64,000 nt of DNA from Candidatus Cloacimonetes bacterium HGW-Cloacimonetes-2 (GTDB lineage: Bacteria; Cloacimonadota; Cloacimonadia; Cloacimonadales; Cloacimonadaceae), in contig PHBP01000007.1 in the NCBI GenBank assembly GCA_002842035.1, forward strand, positions 1 through 64,000. Direction: 5' to 3'. The position numbers and the translations under genes are program-made. Below, piece after piece: positions 18,715 to 28,297 of the stretch. A model generated the notes under the pieces. The model was not told where the DNA came from. It was given only the letters and a program-made list of their open reading frames with translations, and did no database searches. Within the stretch, counting starts at the first letter, position 1; every line of letters begins with the position of its first letter.

Positions 18715-20961
18715 TTATTCAGTAGTCTTTTCTGTCTCTTCTTCAACAGCTGTTTCTTCTGCAACTTCTTCAACAGGGGCTTCTTCTACTGCTTCTATTC
18801 CTGGTTGTTCTTCAGTTTCAACGGACTCAGCTTCGACCACCGGCTCTTCGACAGCTACCGGTTCGGCTTCGACAACCGGTTCTTCAGCAGCGATCTCGAC
18901 CACTTCTTCAACTATCGGCTCCTCGGCAGGTGCAGAGATAGTCTCTTCCTGTTCGAGGATCGGAGCTGTTTCATTGGTTTCTTCGACTTCGTCAGTATCG
19001 TGTTTCTCTGCTTGAGCTTTCTCGCGAGCTTCTTTCTCAGCTTTCTTCTTTTGCAGCTTGGATACACGCTCTCTCATGAATTGCTCGTGGATTGCAATGT
19101 ACTCTTCCTGCAAGCGAGGATCGCGTGAGAAGAAGAAGGCTTTGACAGAAAGGATAAGTCTGCGGTTGTCCATATCAAGCTCGATAACTTTCAAGGGAAG
19201 CTCTTCACCGACGTGGAAAGCATCTTCGGAATTTTCAAGCTTTGGCAGTGCAAGATGCGAGATGGGAATGAAGCCTTCAACAACTTCTTCGCCAATATGC
19301 ACGTCAACCAAGACACCCTTGGGGATGAGCTTGCTGATCTTGCCTTTTACTTCGCTATTGACGGGAAGCAGTTGATTCAAGGTCTCCCAAGGATCGCTGG
19401 AAAGCTGCTTAACGCCGAGAGCGATACGATGCAAGGCACGATCGATCTGCAGGATAATGGATTCCACTTCTTGACCCTTGCGGTAAACTTCGCGTGGATG
19501 ATAGATACGCTTTGTCCAGCTAATGTCGGAAATGTGAATCAGACCATCAATACCTTCTTCGATCTCAACGAAAGCTCCAAAAGCCGTAAGGCTCTTGATC
19601 TTGCGTGTGAGGACAGTACCGATGGGATAACGATCTTCGATTGTAAGCCAGGGATTAGGCTCCATCTGCTTCATACCGAGGGAGATCCTACGGTTTTCCT
19701 TGTCCATTTCCAGGACGATCGCATTGATGGTATCGCCAACTTTTACGATCTTGCGGGCATCAGAGATCTTCTTAGTCCAGCTCATTTCTGAGATATGCAC
19801 CAAGCCTTCAACACCAGGCTCAATCTCAATGAAGGCACCAAAGGACTTCACGCTAACCACTTTACCGGTGACTCTTGTACCCTCGGGATACTTGATTTCG
19901 ATGTTTTCCCAGGGATGGGGAACCAATTGCTTCAGACCAAGGGAGATCTTGCTATTCTCAGCATCAAAACCGATAACCTTGACCTTGACTTTGTCGCCAA
20001 TGGACAGCATATCGGAGGGATGATTGATCTTGCCCCAGGACATATCTGTCAGATGCAAGAGACCGTCAATTCCACCCAAATCAACGAAGGCTCCATACTG
20101 AGTGATATTCTTCACTTCACCATCGAGCTCTGCGCCTACTTCCAGTTTCTCCAGAAGTTCAGCACGTTTCGCCTGGGATTCCTCTTCCATTACTTGCTTG
20201 CGGGAAAGGATGATATTGCGATGTTCTTCATCAATCGATACGACTTTGAAGGTCTGCTCTTTGCCGATGAATTGATCCAGATTGGGAATGGGCTTCAGGG
20301 ACATCTGTGATCCGGGCAGGAAGGCGTCGATACCCATTATATCAACGATCATTCCACCCTTTACGCGCCGGCGGATAATACCGTTTATTTTTGTGCCATC
20401 TTCACAGCACTGCTTGATCCTTTCGATATTCAGGATGAAATCAGCTTTCTTCTTTGATAGATTGATCTTGCCATCGCCATTCTCCACCTCATTGATGAAG
20501 ACTTTGATGGTAGAATGCATCTCAGGAATTCCGCTATAAGCAAATTCGCTGATTGGGATCACACCTTCAGATTTGTAACCGATATCAACCATAACTTCTT
20601 TGTCGGTGATATTGACTACCAGACCATCCTTAATCGTTCCCTTCTCGAAGCTGGACGAGTATTGCTCGATCATACTGAGCATATCTTGATCGTCCTTGGA
20701 CATTTCGACTATCTCTTTTGCCGGTTTTTTAGGCTTGGCAGGTTCTTCTGCTACCGGGCTGGGTTCATCAGCTTGAGGAACTACCGCGGGCTCTTCAACT
20801 TGCTCGACCGGTGCTTCCTCTGTTACTACTACGTTTGACTCTTCTTGTTCTTGAGCCACTTCTTGGTTCTCACCTGTTGTCTTCGACGTCTGGTCTTCAA
20901 CGGCATTCAAATCTTCATTCTTAATGTCGTCGAGTACTTCGTTTTGATCATGGGTTAGCAT
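18715..20961 (-). CDS. rpsA: 30S ribosomal protein S1 with long acidic ends
   Basis: A 748-residue S1 protein, much longer than the 557 residues of E. coli. Six S1 (OB-fold) domains are recognisable at about 110-610, for example GTIKDGLVVNITDKEVMVDIG, GEVKNITQYGAFVDLGGIDGLLH, GKVVSVKSFGAFIEIEPGVEGLVH and RKIKSLTAFGAFVEIEEGIDGLIH. S1 binds mRNA and helps start translation. Both ends are unusual: about 85 N-terminal residues and about 100 C-terminal residues are rich in Glu, Val, Pro and Ala, with repeated EEPVVEAE-type motifs. The start overlaps the cmk-ispH stop by 7 bases, and the order Cmk-IspH-S1 is a known bacterial arrangement. The upstream promoter probably drives cmk-ispH, rpsA and the PAP2 gene. 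Confidence 0.96.
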   Translation of the reverse strand: MLTHDQNEVLDDIKNEDLNAVEDQTSKTTGENQEVAQEQEESNVVVTEEAPVEQVEEPAVVPQADEPSPVAEEPAKPKKPAKEIVEMSKDDQDMLSMIEQYSSSFEKGTIKDGLVVNITDKEVMVDIGYKSEGVIPISEFAYSGIPEMHSTIKVFINEVENGDGKINLSKKKADFILNIERIKQCCEDGTKINGIIRRRVKGGMIVDIMGIDAFLPGSQMSLKPIPNLDQFIGKEQTFKVVSIDEEHRNIILSRKQVMEEESQAKRAELLEKLEVGAELDGEVKNITQYGAFVDLGGIDGLLHLTDMSWGKINHPSDMLSIGDKVKVKVIGFDAENSKISLGLKQLVPHPWENIEIKYPEGTRVTGKVVSVKSFGAFIEIEPGVEGLVHISEMSWTKKISDARKIVKVGDTINAIVLEMDKENRRISLGMKQMEPNPWLTIEDRYPIGTVLTRKIKSLTAFGAFVEIEEGIDGLIHISDISWTKRIYHPREVYRKGQEVESIILQIDRALHRIALGVKQLSSDPWETLNQLLPVNSEVKGKISKLIPKGVLVDVHIGEEVVEGFIPISHLALPKLENSEDAFHVGEELPLKVIELDMDNRRLILSVKAFFFSRDPRLQEEYIAIHEQFMRERVSKLQKKKAEKEAREKAQAEKHDTDEVEETNETAPILEQEETISAPAEEPIVEEVVEIAAEEPVVEAEPVAVEEPVVEAESVETEEQPGIEAVEEAPVEEVAEETAVEEETEKTTE

Positions 20962-22523
20962 GATTCCTCCTTAAACGTGGGAATGTCCCGGATGCTTGTT
21001 GCCAAGTCCGATTCCCCTTTGATTTGCTTAATTTTGTTGTAAACTCGTATTATCATCTCATCGGGTGTTGATGCTCCTGCTGTAATACCGATCGGGGTAG
21101 CTGTGCTAATCATATTCTGATCGAGCTCCGCCTCTGTTTCTATATGCATACAGCTGGTATGTTTGGAACAAATGGAATGCAACATCTTTGTATTGGAGCT
21201 GTTGTGTCCTCCAATAACAATCATCAGATCGCTGGTTTCCGCAAGTGTCTCTGTGGCATCCTGACGCTTACTGGTAGCGATACAGATCGTATTGAAGATT
21301 CTCAGTTCTTTGCATTCGGGTAAAAGCTTGTCCACCAAGGCTTGCAGATTCTCCAGTTTCTGAGTAGTTTGAGATATTACTGCCAGCTTTTGCTTTCCAA
21401 TGATATTGGGCTCTTCCCCGGCTGCCACAACGGTCGTTTCCTGATTGCCATAAGATACCATTCCGATCAGCTCAGGATGGTGGGAATCTCCCAAAATAAC
21501 GACCGGATAGCCTTGCTCGCACATCTCTTGCACCAATTCATGTGTGCGTTTTACATAAGGGCATGTGGCGTCAATTATGGTATTACCGCCTTCTATCAAT
21601 AGCTGCTCTTCGTTTTTGGCAATTCCGTGAGAGCGTATGATCACGATGCTGTCTATGATCTCTGAGGCATTCTTGGCTACGTGAATATTCTGCTCCTCCA
21701 ATTCTTTGACAAACTGAGGATTGTGAATGATCTCACCCAGAGTGTAAACTGGCTTATCAGGACTCTGCATGGCAGCATCAAGGGCAAGCTTGATCGCCCT
21801 CCGCACTCCGAAACAAAATCCTGAATGCTGCGCCAGCATAAGCGGTGCAACAGATCTGATCCGTTGTAGTGCTAGTTTATACAGCAGTTCTACCTGTTCT
21901 TCCAGCCCCATATGGCTTGTATCAATGGAGATCGAATCGGCAGCAGGCTTGAGCGGTGCAATACTGCGGTTGCTATCGTTAAAATCCCGCTCCTGCAATT
22001 CTTTGAGGACTTTATCGTAGGAGGCTATCACGCCTTTATCCTGAAGCTCGCGATATCTCCGCTTTGCTCTCTCCTCAACATCTGCGATCATAAAGATCTT
22101 CAGCTCTGCCTGAGGGAATACAACCGTACCGATATCACGACCGTCCAGCACAACAGCCTTGTCTCTGCCCAGCTTTCTTTGCAGGGAGACCATCTTTTCA
22201 CGCACTATGGGAATTGCAGAGATGGCTGATGCCAGATTGGAAACTTCTTCACTGCGAATGGCATCGGTAATATCTTTGCCGTGCAGCATCAAGATATTGC
22301 CGTGAGGGCTTTGAGCTATTGTAATATCGAGTGTATCCATCATTGCGCTGATAGCCGGAATATCTTCCAGGGCTATGGCTTTCTTGCGCGCTTCAAGAGC
22401 GCAGGCCCTATACATCGCTCCCGTATCGAGATAGATGTAACCAAGCCTCTGGGCAAGACGACGTGCCGTGCTGCTCTTTCCCGAGGCAGCAGGTCCGTCA
22501 ATTGCAATGATAATGCGCTTCAT
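20955..22523 (-). CDS. cmk-ispH: Cytidylate kinase / IspH fusion
   Basis: A 522-residue two-enzyme fusion. Residues 1 to about 220 are cytidylate kinase, which phosphorylates CMP and dCMP: P-loop IAIDGPAASGKSST, LDTGAMYRA, and the conserved LDGRDIGTVVFP. Residues from about 230 are 4-hydroxy-3-methylbut-2-enyl diphosphate reductase (IspH/LytB), the last step of the MEP isoprenoid route. Its three Fe-S cysteines are at HSGFCFGVRRA, IDATCPYVKR and NTICIATSKRQ. The ATG at 22523 is preceded by GAGGA; a TTG nine bases upstream sits too close to that site. Similar fusions and the following rpsA are known in several bacterial groups. The Cmk and IspH activities are read from sequence; the shared peptide is unverified experimentally. 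Confidence 0.95.
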   Translation of the reverse strand: MKRIIIAIDGPAASGKSSTARRLAQRLGYIYLDTGAMYRACALEARKKAIALEDIPAISAMMDTLDITIAQSPHGNILMLHGKDITDAIRSEEVSNLASAISAIPIVREKMVSLQRKLGRDKAVVLDGRDIGTVVFPQAELKIFMIADVEERAKRRYRELQDKGVIASYDKVLKELQERDFNDSNRSIAPLKPAADSISIDTSHMGLEEQVELLYKLALQRIRSVAPLMLAQHSGFCFGVRRAIKLALDAAMQSPDKPVYTLGEIIHNPQFVKELEEQNIHVAKNASEIIDSIVIIRSHGIAKNEEQLLIEGGNTIIDATCPYVKRTHELVQEMCEQGYPVVILGDSHHPELIGMVSYGNQETTVVAAGEEPNIIGKQKLAVISQTTQKLENLQALVDKLLPECKELRIFNTICIATSKRQDATETLAETSDLMIVIGGHNSSNTKMLHSICSKHTSCMHIETEAELDQNMISTATPIGITAGASTPDEMIIRVYNKIKQIKGESDLATSIRDIPTFKEESC

Positions 22524-22689
22524 ACAATACAAATCCTCATTTTATCTAATTTTTTCGCATGCCAAATCAAGTCAATACTTATTTTCAGATTAACATTGAA
22601 GTCAATTGGAGTCTATCATAGGCTTTTTCACATACAATAGCGCTCCAATCTCTTTCTCTTTGACTAGCAGCATCTTAGAAGCCTACTGA

Positions 22690-22757
22690 AAGCTTCTATC
22701 CTGCATCGCCATGCAGGCTTCAAGCAGGATACAAGCAGGATAGAGGCAGCAAAGCAA
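22690..22757 (+). repeat. 11-bp tandem repeat element, copy C (divergent gap)
   Basis: The gap between cmk-ispH (minus) and the CapA gene (plus), 22524-22871, carries a perfect 7-bp hairpin CCTGCAT-cgcc-ATGCAGG (22700-22717). It runs directly into units CAGGCTTCAAG, CAGGATACAAG and CAGGATAGAGG at 22714, 22725 and 22736. The left arm of the hairpin is itself preceded by a reverse unit (CTTCTATCCTG). The remaining bases hold the two divergent promoters, which I cannot place securely; TTGACA at 22799-22804 is a candidate -35 for the plus gene. Confidence 0.88.
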
Positions 22758-22871
22758 TGAGAGACAGAGCCTTGCGCATTCGATCATCACATATTATCTT
22801 GACAGATTCTTTGCTTTGAATTTGGAATGATATTGGCACATAAGTGATTCACGAATATACGGGAGTAGCTC

Positions 22872-25859
22872 ATGAAGAATAAACGTAGCTTGCTCGGTAC
22901 AGCCCAATTTGGCTTGGTTGTATTACTTTTCTTTGCTTGCAGCCTATTGATTGCAGATGACTATCGGTTTACTACACTGGAGGACTTTGAATCCGGCAGT
23001 GTGGAGCTGAGCTCCTGGTTGGATCAGGATGTCCAGCCCACATATTGGAACCTGGATAATACTACTACTTACAATGGCTCTCAATACTCCCTAAAGCTTT
23101 ACGGCAATACCTGGAAGAGGCAGATCATATCGCCTGTTGTGGTAGATAGCGGAGCTGTTTTTCAAGTAGCAGCTATGACATCCTCTGGTGCCAGTATCCA
23201 GGGGATCGGCTTTTCGGATGGATTTCATCAGATATTCTATTCTTTTTCTGGAGGTGCGACACTTGATATCGAAGCTTGGGTACCGGTCTATCAGGGAGCA
23301 AATTCCACCGGAAGCTGGAACCTTTACCAATTGCCCATTGCTGATGACTGGTATGCTTTTCTTGATTATCTCCCGCAGATAAATTCCATCATATATGTCA
23401 ACGACCTGGATGGCGTAACCGGAAACAAGAATTTCTGGATCGATAGCATCCTTGATATCAGCTCTGATCTGCCTGTATCACCAATCGTAAGCATCAGCAC
23501 AAACATCATTACAAACCGCAGAGTAAACAGCAGCAGAGAAATCGGCATCCAGTTCGATTGCCAAGTGATAGATCCTGATAGTTTCAGTTTTAGCTATTTG
23601 TGGGACTTTGGTGATGGAGGAACAGCGACTACAGCCAGTGCGTATCACCTGTTTACAGTGATGGACGACCACCCCTATACAGTGAGTCTGAAAGTAACCG
23701 ATGACAGCGGTAAATGGGGCTGGGAATCAGTGCAGGTCGGGGTTGATCCCGGAGAAAGCAGATGGCCGGTAAGACTGAACTTCATCGGGGACGTGATGTT
23801 GGCTAGAAGGTACGAGAGTGCCGGAGGGATCATCCCTACCCAGGGAGTCAATGCCATCTTTACTCCCACGCTTCCGCTATTGGGGCAGGCTGCAGATCTC
23901 ACGGTTGCCAATCTGGAAGTAGTCCTATCAAATACTGGGACGCCACACCCTACAAAATCCGTAAAGTATCGGGGTAGTCCCAATAATGTATCGGGATTGG
24001 TCTATGCCGGAATCGATGTCGTCTCAATAGCAAATAATCACACTCTTGATTACGGTCTTAGCGCTTTGCAGCAGATGCAAAACAACCTGAGGCAAAACGG
24101 TATAGCATTCAGCGGTGCCGGAGCAGATAGCTATGAGGCTTACAGCCCGATTATAATGTCCCGCAATGGGCTTAGTTTCGCATTTTTAGCAAGTTCGGAC
24201 AGAACCGGCCAGTACAATAACGCCCAGCCCTACCTTCAGGCAGGATATAACAAACCCGGCTTTGCCTATATGACCCCCTACTATATATCACAGCAGATTG
24301 CTGCCGTTGAAGGCATAGCTGATCTGAAAATACTTGAGCTACACGCAGGCAGCGAGTATTCCCTGAGTCCCGGCAGCAATTACGACAAATCAGCCGTTGT
24401 AGATGACATCGATCAAGATGAGGATTATAGCATTAGAACAGACATCCCCCATATGTGGGATGTTGCGATCAGGCATTACGCAGTGGACGCGGGAGCTGAT
24501 CTGGTGATATTACATCACCCGCATATTATCCAAGCCTTGGAAATGTATAATGGCAAGTTGATAGCCCATTCGCTGGGAAACTTTGCTTTTGATCTGGATT
24601 ATCCGGAGACTATGCCATCGATGATCCTGTATGCAGATGCTGATAGAGATGGCTTCTTCAATTACCAGGTACGTCCGATCTATATAGATAATTACTTGCC
24701 AAAGCAGCCAACCGGACAGCTTGCTCTGCATATCCTGGACTATCTGGCTATGCGTAGCAGGGAGATGAACACTGTCCTGATGGTGGATGAGGAAAATCTG
24801 ATAGGGACTGTCTTGGAAGAGCCCCAGACCTATCCTACATTCAATTCGGATTATCGTATGCAATTGGATCTGGTTCAGGTCAGCGGTACATACAATCAAA
24901 CTGCACCTATCAAACTGGCGAGGAATGGCAGTATATCAGGTGTATCAGATATCAGTCCGGTAGAAGATGAGGAGATCAGGCTGGGTGCTGAAACAATCTG
25001 GTATGGCAATTTTGAGGATGAGGGTAGCAGCCTGTGGAGTATCCCCTCATTCTCGACAACGGATATGATAGATGGAAGTCGCAGTGCATACTTCAACGTG
25101 AACTCAGGACAGACAACTACAGGTACTATTGGGCAGAAATGCAGATGGTATGATAATACAAAGAGCTATACTTTACATGGCTGGATCAAGACAAGGAATG
25201 TGGCATCAGCCAATATCGTGATTCGTTATTATACTTCCCGTACGGGTGGACAAGTCGGCTCTGAAAACATCACAACGAATCTCACAGGTAATAACGAATG
25301 GGCTTGGTTTTACAAAGAGCTGACCATACCGTCGAATGCCTGGTATTATGATATCAGACTCACAGTAACCGGGGCTACAGGGGGCAGCCAGGCTTACTTT
25401 GATAATGTAGGACTGATCGAATGGACACCCTGGCTTACAGCAGGCCAGATGATTGATCTTCCCTATCCAAACAACTACTACTTTGCTCAGGTTCGCACCC
25501 AGGAAAACCCCAAATCGCTGATGTTGAACTATTCTGAGAAAGAATATATGCCGCAGCAAGCACCTGCCAGATTGGCATCAAGCTATTCCACAAATCTGGT
25601 AGCTTATCCCAATCCTTTCTCGGAGACGGTACAGATTGATCTTGAGCTGCATAGAGAAGGACTGGTCGAACTCGATGTGTTCAACATTCGGGGACAAAAA
25701 GTGGCAAGTCTGATCTCCGGACAGGTTGCTCTTGGCAGGCACAAGATTAGCTGGACTCCAAAGGATAGAAGCGGGTTATCTTTTGCTACAGGTATTTACT
25801 TCGTAAGATTGAAACAAGGTTCTGATATTGTATCCAGGAAGATCCTGTATTATAGATAG
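22872..25859 (+). CDS. Secreted CapA-domain protein with PKD and T9SS sorting domains
   Basis: A 995-residue protein starting at an ATG after GGGAG. A signal peptide (LVVLLFFACSLLIADD) leads into a carbohydrate-binding-like beta-sandwich (about 35-200) and a PKD domain (YLWDFGDGGTATT, about 215-295). A CapA (PGA_cap) metallophosphatase-like domain follows at about 300-620: LNFIGDVMLARRYE, TVANLEVVLS, VVSIANNHTLDYG, LHHPHIIQALE and IAHSLGNFAFD. Then come a second beta-sandwich (about 690-850) and a T9SS-type sorting domain (VAYPNPFSETVQIDL to KILYYR). CapA domains are usually tied to poly-gamma-glutamate capsule synthesis at the cytoplasmic membrane. Here the domain is an exported module flanked by binding domains, so its substrate is uncertain. 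The stop is immediately followed by the convergent malQ stop. Confidence 0.88.
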   Translation: MKNKRSLLGTAQFGLVVLLFFACSLLIADDYRFTTLEDFESGSVELSSWLDQDVQPTYWNLDNTTTYNGSQYSLKLYGNTWKRQIISPVVVDSGAVFQVAAMTSSGASIQGIGFSDGFHQIFYSFSGGATLDIEAWVPVYQGANSTGSWNLYQLPIADDWYAFLDYLPQINSIIYVNDLDGVTGNKNFWIDSILDISSDLPVSPIVSISTNIITNRRVNSSREIGIQFDCQVIDPDSFSFSYLWDFGDGGTATTASAYHLFTVMDDHPYTVSLKVTDDSGKWGWESVQVGVDPGESRWPVRLNFIGDVMLARRYESAGGIIPTQGVNAIFTPTLPLLGQAADLTVANLEVVLSNTGTPHPTKSVKYRGSPNNVSGLVYAGIDVVSIANNHTLDYGLSALQQMQNNLRQNGIAFSGAGADSYEAYSPIIMSRNGLSFAFLASSDRTGQYNNAQPYLQAGYNKPGFAYMTPYYISQQIAAVEGIADLKILELHAGSEYSLSPGSNYDKSAVVDDIDQDEDYSIRTDIPHMWDVAIRHYAVDAGADLVILHHPHIIQALEMYNGKLIAHSLGNFAFDLDYPETMPSMILYADADRDGFFNYQVRPIYIDNYLPKQPTGQLALHILDYLAMRSREMNTVLMVDEENLIGTVLEEPQTYPTFNSDYRMQLDLVQVSGTYNQTAPIKLARNGSISGVSDISPVEDEEIRLGAETIWYGNFEDEGSSLWSIPSFSTTDMIDGSRSAYFNVNSGQTTTGTIGQKCRWYDNTKSYTLHGWIKTRNVASANIVIRYYTSRTGGQVGSENITTNLTGNNEWAWFYKELTIPSNAWYYDIRLTVTGATGGSQAYFDNVGLIEWTPWLTAGQMIDLPYPNNYYFAQVRTQENPKSLMLNYSEKEYMPQQAPARLASSYSTNLVAYPNPFSETVQIDLELHREGLVELDVFNIRGQKVASLISGQVALGRHKISWTPKDRSGLSFATGIYFVRLKQGSDIVSRKILYYR

Positions 25860-27305
25860 TTAATGTGTGCTTCCCGGTAGATCTGGCATTCGCCATTCCC
25901 AGTTACCTAGAGCTGTTCCGGGGATATTCATTCTGGCTGAAGCTCCCAGATTGAGGACGTCTTGCATCGGTATGATAGCTATCCTACAGGGAGACGATAA
26001 GGCAATTTTCTGGATTGCCAGGGCTACATTATCTGCGGTAGGGGTGTCCCCCAAGCCAAGCTCCGGGTGCTTTTGGTAGTAGCCTTTTAGGTGAAGAAAG
26101 CTGGGGGAATCAGGGGCAAGCTCATTGAACCATTGCCTGCTGGTCTTGTTATCGTGAGTGCCGGCATAGATGATGCATTGAGGTGGATAGAATTGGGGCT
26201 CGGGAACGGACTCCTCAAAGCAAAATTGCAGTACGATCATCCCAGAAAATCCGTTTGTATCACGGTAGTGACATACCTTTTCATTCAAGATACCCAGGTC
26301 TTCGGCAATAAAACGATCAACCGGGTACTTGCTCAAGAGCTTGGTAAAAAATGCCTCAGGCATCGCTTCTTTCCAAGTGCCATCAATGGCGTTCTCCGCA
26401 TCTCCCGGGACTTCCCAATAGTTTACCAACCCAATAAAGTGATCAAGGCGCAGGATGTCGTACAACTGCATAGCGTGATCAATTCGCTCGATAAAGAAGC
26501 TGAATCCATCTCTGCTCATCTTGTCCCATCGGTAGATTGGATTACCCCAAAGCTGACCATCAGTGGAAAAAGCATCAGGCGGTACTCCTGCCTGGCTGAT
26601 TCGCTTTCCACTTGAATCCAGCTTGAAGATATCCTGATATGCCCAAAGCTCTGCGCTATCATAAGACAGATATAGCGGCATATCCCCTATTATACTGATC
26701 TGATTGTGATTGGCATAATCTTTGAGTTGTTTGTATTGATCCTGCAGGATCTGCTGCTGACCAATGATGGATGTAATCTGGTCACTATCCTTAAGGAGGA
26801 TTTTGTCGAAGATATCCTGTGAGTAGCGCCTGTACTCCTCCGGCCAGTTATACCAAGCAGTGCTTTTAAACCGGTCGCTGAGATATCTGAAACAGACATA
26901 GGGAATAAGGGCAGGATCCAATTCGCTAAGGATTGACCTGGAAGCTCTAAGCTTTTGATACTTAGCAAGAGCTTTGCTCCAAAGCTGAGATTTTGTGATC
27001 TGCACTTTGGCGTAACTGACTCTATCTCCGTTGTTTTGGGTAGCTTTTAGCAGATCACCGGGCTCTACCAGACCTGCTTCAGAAAGCAGCTCAGGGCTTA
27101 CAAAATGAGGATCAATAGCAAAAGCGGAGATTGGATTGTATGGTGAGTTTCCATAGCCACAATGGGACAGAGGTAGAATCTGCCAGTACTTATGCGACTC
27201 AGTCTTGAGATAATCGATGAATTTGTAAGCATTAGGGCCGAAATCACCTATCCCGTAAGGGCCTGGAAGGCTTATGATATGTAGCAGAATCCCGCTGGAT
27301 GGCAT
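25860..27305 (-). CDS. malQ: 4-alpha-glucanotransferase (amylomaltase)
   Basis: A 481-residue GH77 enzyme that moves maltooligosaccharide units between glucans in glycogen or maltodextrin metabolism. The N-terminus SGILLHIISLPGPYGIGDFG and the following YWQILPLSHCGYGNSPYNPISAFA are characteristic. The catalytic residues lie in LRLDHFIG (nucleophile Asp), AEDLG (acid/base Glu) and YAGTHDNKTSRQW (stabilising Asp). Length matches the family. The ATG overlaps the holA stop by one base (TAATG), so it is translated as the last gene of the long minus-strand operon. No terminator is visible before the convergent CapA gene. Confidence 0.95.
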   Translation of the reverse strand: MPSSGILLHIISLPGPYGIGDFGPNAYKFIDYLKTESHKYWQILPLSHCGYGNSPYNPISAFAIDPHFVSPELLSEAGLVEPGDLLKATQNNGDRVSYAKVQITKSQLWSKALAKYQKLRASRSILSELDPALIPYVCFRYLSDRFKSTAWYNWPEEYRRYSQDIFDKILLKDSDQITSIIGQQQILQDQYKQLKDYANHNQISIIGDMPLYLSYDSAELWAYQDIFKLDSSGKRISQAGVPPDAFSTDGQLWGNPIYRWDKMSRDGFSFFIERIDHAMQLYDILRLDHFIGLVNYWEVPGDAENAIDGTWKEAMPEAFFTKLLSKYPVDRFIAEDLGILNEKVCHYRDTNGFSGMIVLQFCFEESVPEPQFYPPQCIIYAGTHDNKTSRQWFNELAPDSPSFLHLKGYYQKHPELGLGDTPTADNVALAIQKIALSSPCRIAIIPMQDVLNLGASARMNIPGTALGNWEWRMPDLPGSTH

Positions 27306-28297
27306 TAGCTTTGAATAATCCTGATTATCGCCATATCGAGCAGCATTGTATAAGTGTCCGAGGGGGATGACTTAAGCTGCCAATCCAGCTCCAGGAGAGC
27401 GTCAAATACCTTTTCGAGCGAACTAAGCGAGTAGTTGTTGGCATATTCTATGAAGTCTTTGCGTTGAGATTGAAATAGCTCTGGAACATACTTGGCTGCT
27501 ATCTCGGATGCTGATATGTTTTTGGTTCTTAGCAGCTGGATTTTTCTGATAGAAGTAAAAAACTTCTGTAGTAAATAGACAATCTGCAGGTGCTCCCAAT
27601 CAGATGCCAGCATCTTTTCCAACAGCGATAGCGTCAGTTCGAGAGAGCGTTTACCCAGCGCTTTATGAATCTCAGATTGAGCAGAAGACCTGGTTGAGCC
27701 CAAGCTACGAGTAACGTCTTCTTCGGAGATTTCAGCTCTGCCGTAGGAAAGCAAGATCAGCTTCTGCAGTTCATTTTCGGCAGTTCCATAATCCAGCTCT
27801 ATGCGCGCCAGGAATGCTTCAAAAGCTCGGGGATTCATTGTCTTGGCATTAGCTTTGAGTTCTACTTGTAGCCAGGTCTTCATATCTCCGGCATATCTGG
27901 GAGGATCACATTGGATTGTTGTACAGGCTTCCTTGATAGTCTTCCAAGAGCCTAAGCGTCCATCAATCTTCTCTGCCATAATGACCACTGATTGGTTCTC
28001 CAGAGGATGATTGAAATACGTCGCCAAGGTATCAAGCTCTCGCTTCAAGAACTTGTCGGCAGACTTGATCAAAATCAGCTTGGAAGAAGTAAACATACTG
28101 ATACTATCGAGGGCATCATTAAGGGCAGCGCTCTTTGTTTCATCCGCATAAACAATGATTACTTCCAAATCTTCTTTTGCCTGTAGCCTGGCTCTAATCC
28201 TGTTGCTATACTGATTTGCCAGATAAATATCGGCACCGTAAATCAGATAAGAATCACCTATCTTGATTTTGGACAGTGGATCAGCAATTGCCGTCAT
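27305..28297 (-). CDS. holA: DNA polymerase III delta subunit
   Basis: A 330-residue clamp-loader subunit. The start chosen is the ATG at 28297, which overlaps the uppP stop as ATGA; a longer frame would need a TTG start inside uppP. Family features: the N-terminal SYLIYGADIYLANQYSNRI, FTSSKLILIKSADKFLK (the delta equivalent of the sensor region), DPPRYAGDMKTWLQVELKAN, and the helical C-terminal part ALGKRSLELTLSLLEKML with LQIVYLLQKFFTSIRKI. HolA opens the beta sliding clamp during replication. The position between uppP and malQ has no obvious functional logic; it looks like a housekeeping operon. Confidence 0.88.
   Translation of the reverse strand: MTAIADPLSKIKIGDSYLIYGADIYLANQYSNRIRARLQAKEDLEVIIVYADETKSAALNDALDSISMFTSSKLILIKSADKFLKRELDTLATYFNHPLENQSVVIMAEKIDGRLGSWKTIKEACTTIQCDPPRYAGDMKTWLQVELKANAKTMNPRAFEAFLARIELDYGTAENELQKLILLSYGRAEISEEDVTRSLGSTRSSAQSEIHKALGKRSLELTLSLLEKMLASDWEHLQIVYLLQKFFTSIRKIQLLRTKNISASEIAAKYVPELFQSQRKDFIEYANNYSLSSLEKVFDALLELDWQLKSSPSDTYTMLLDMAIIRIIQS

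Noticed and set aside
19213-20310. Long plus-strand open frames opposite rpsA (also 18698-19128)
   Set aside because: They are antisense to a certain gene, have no ribosome site or family match, and owe their openness to its codon pattern.
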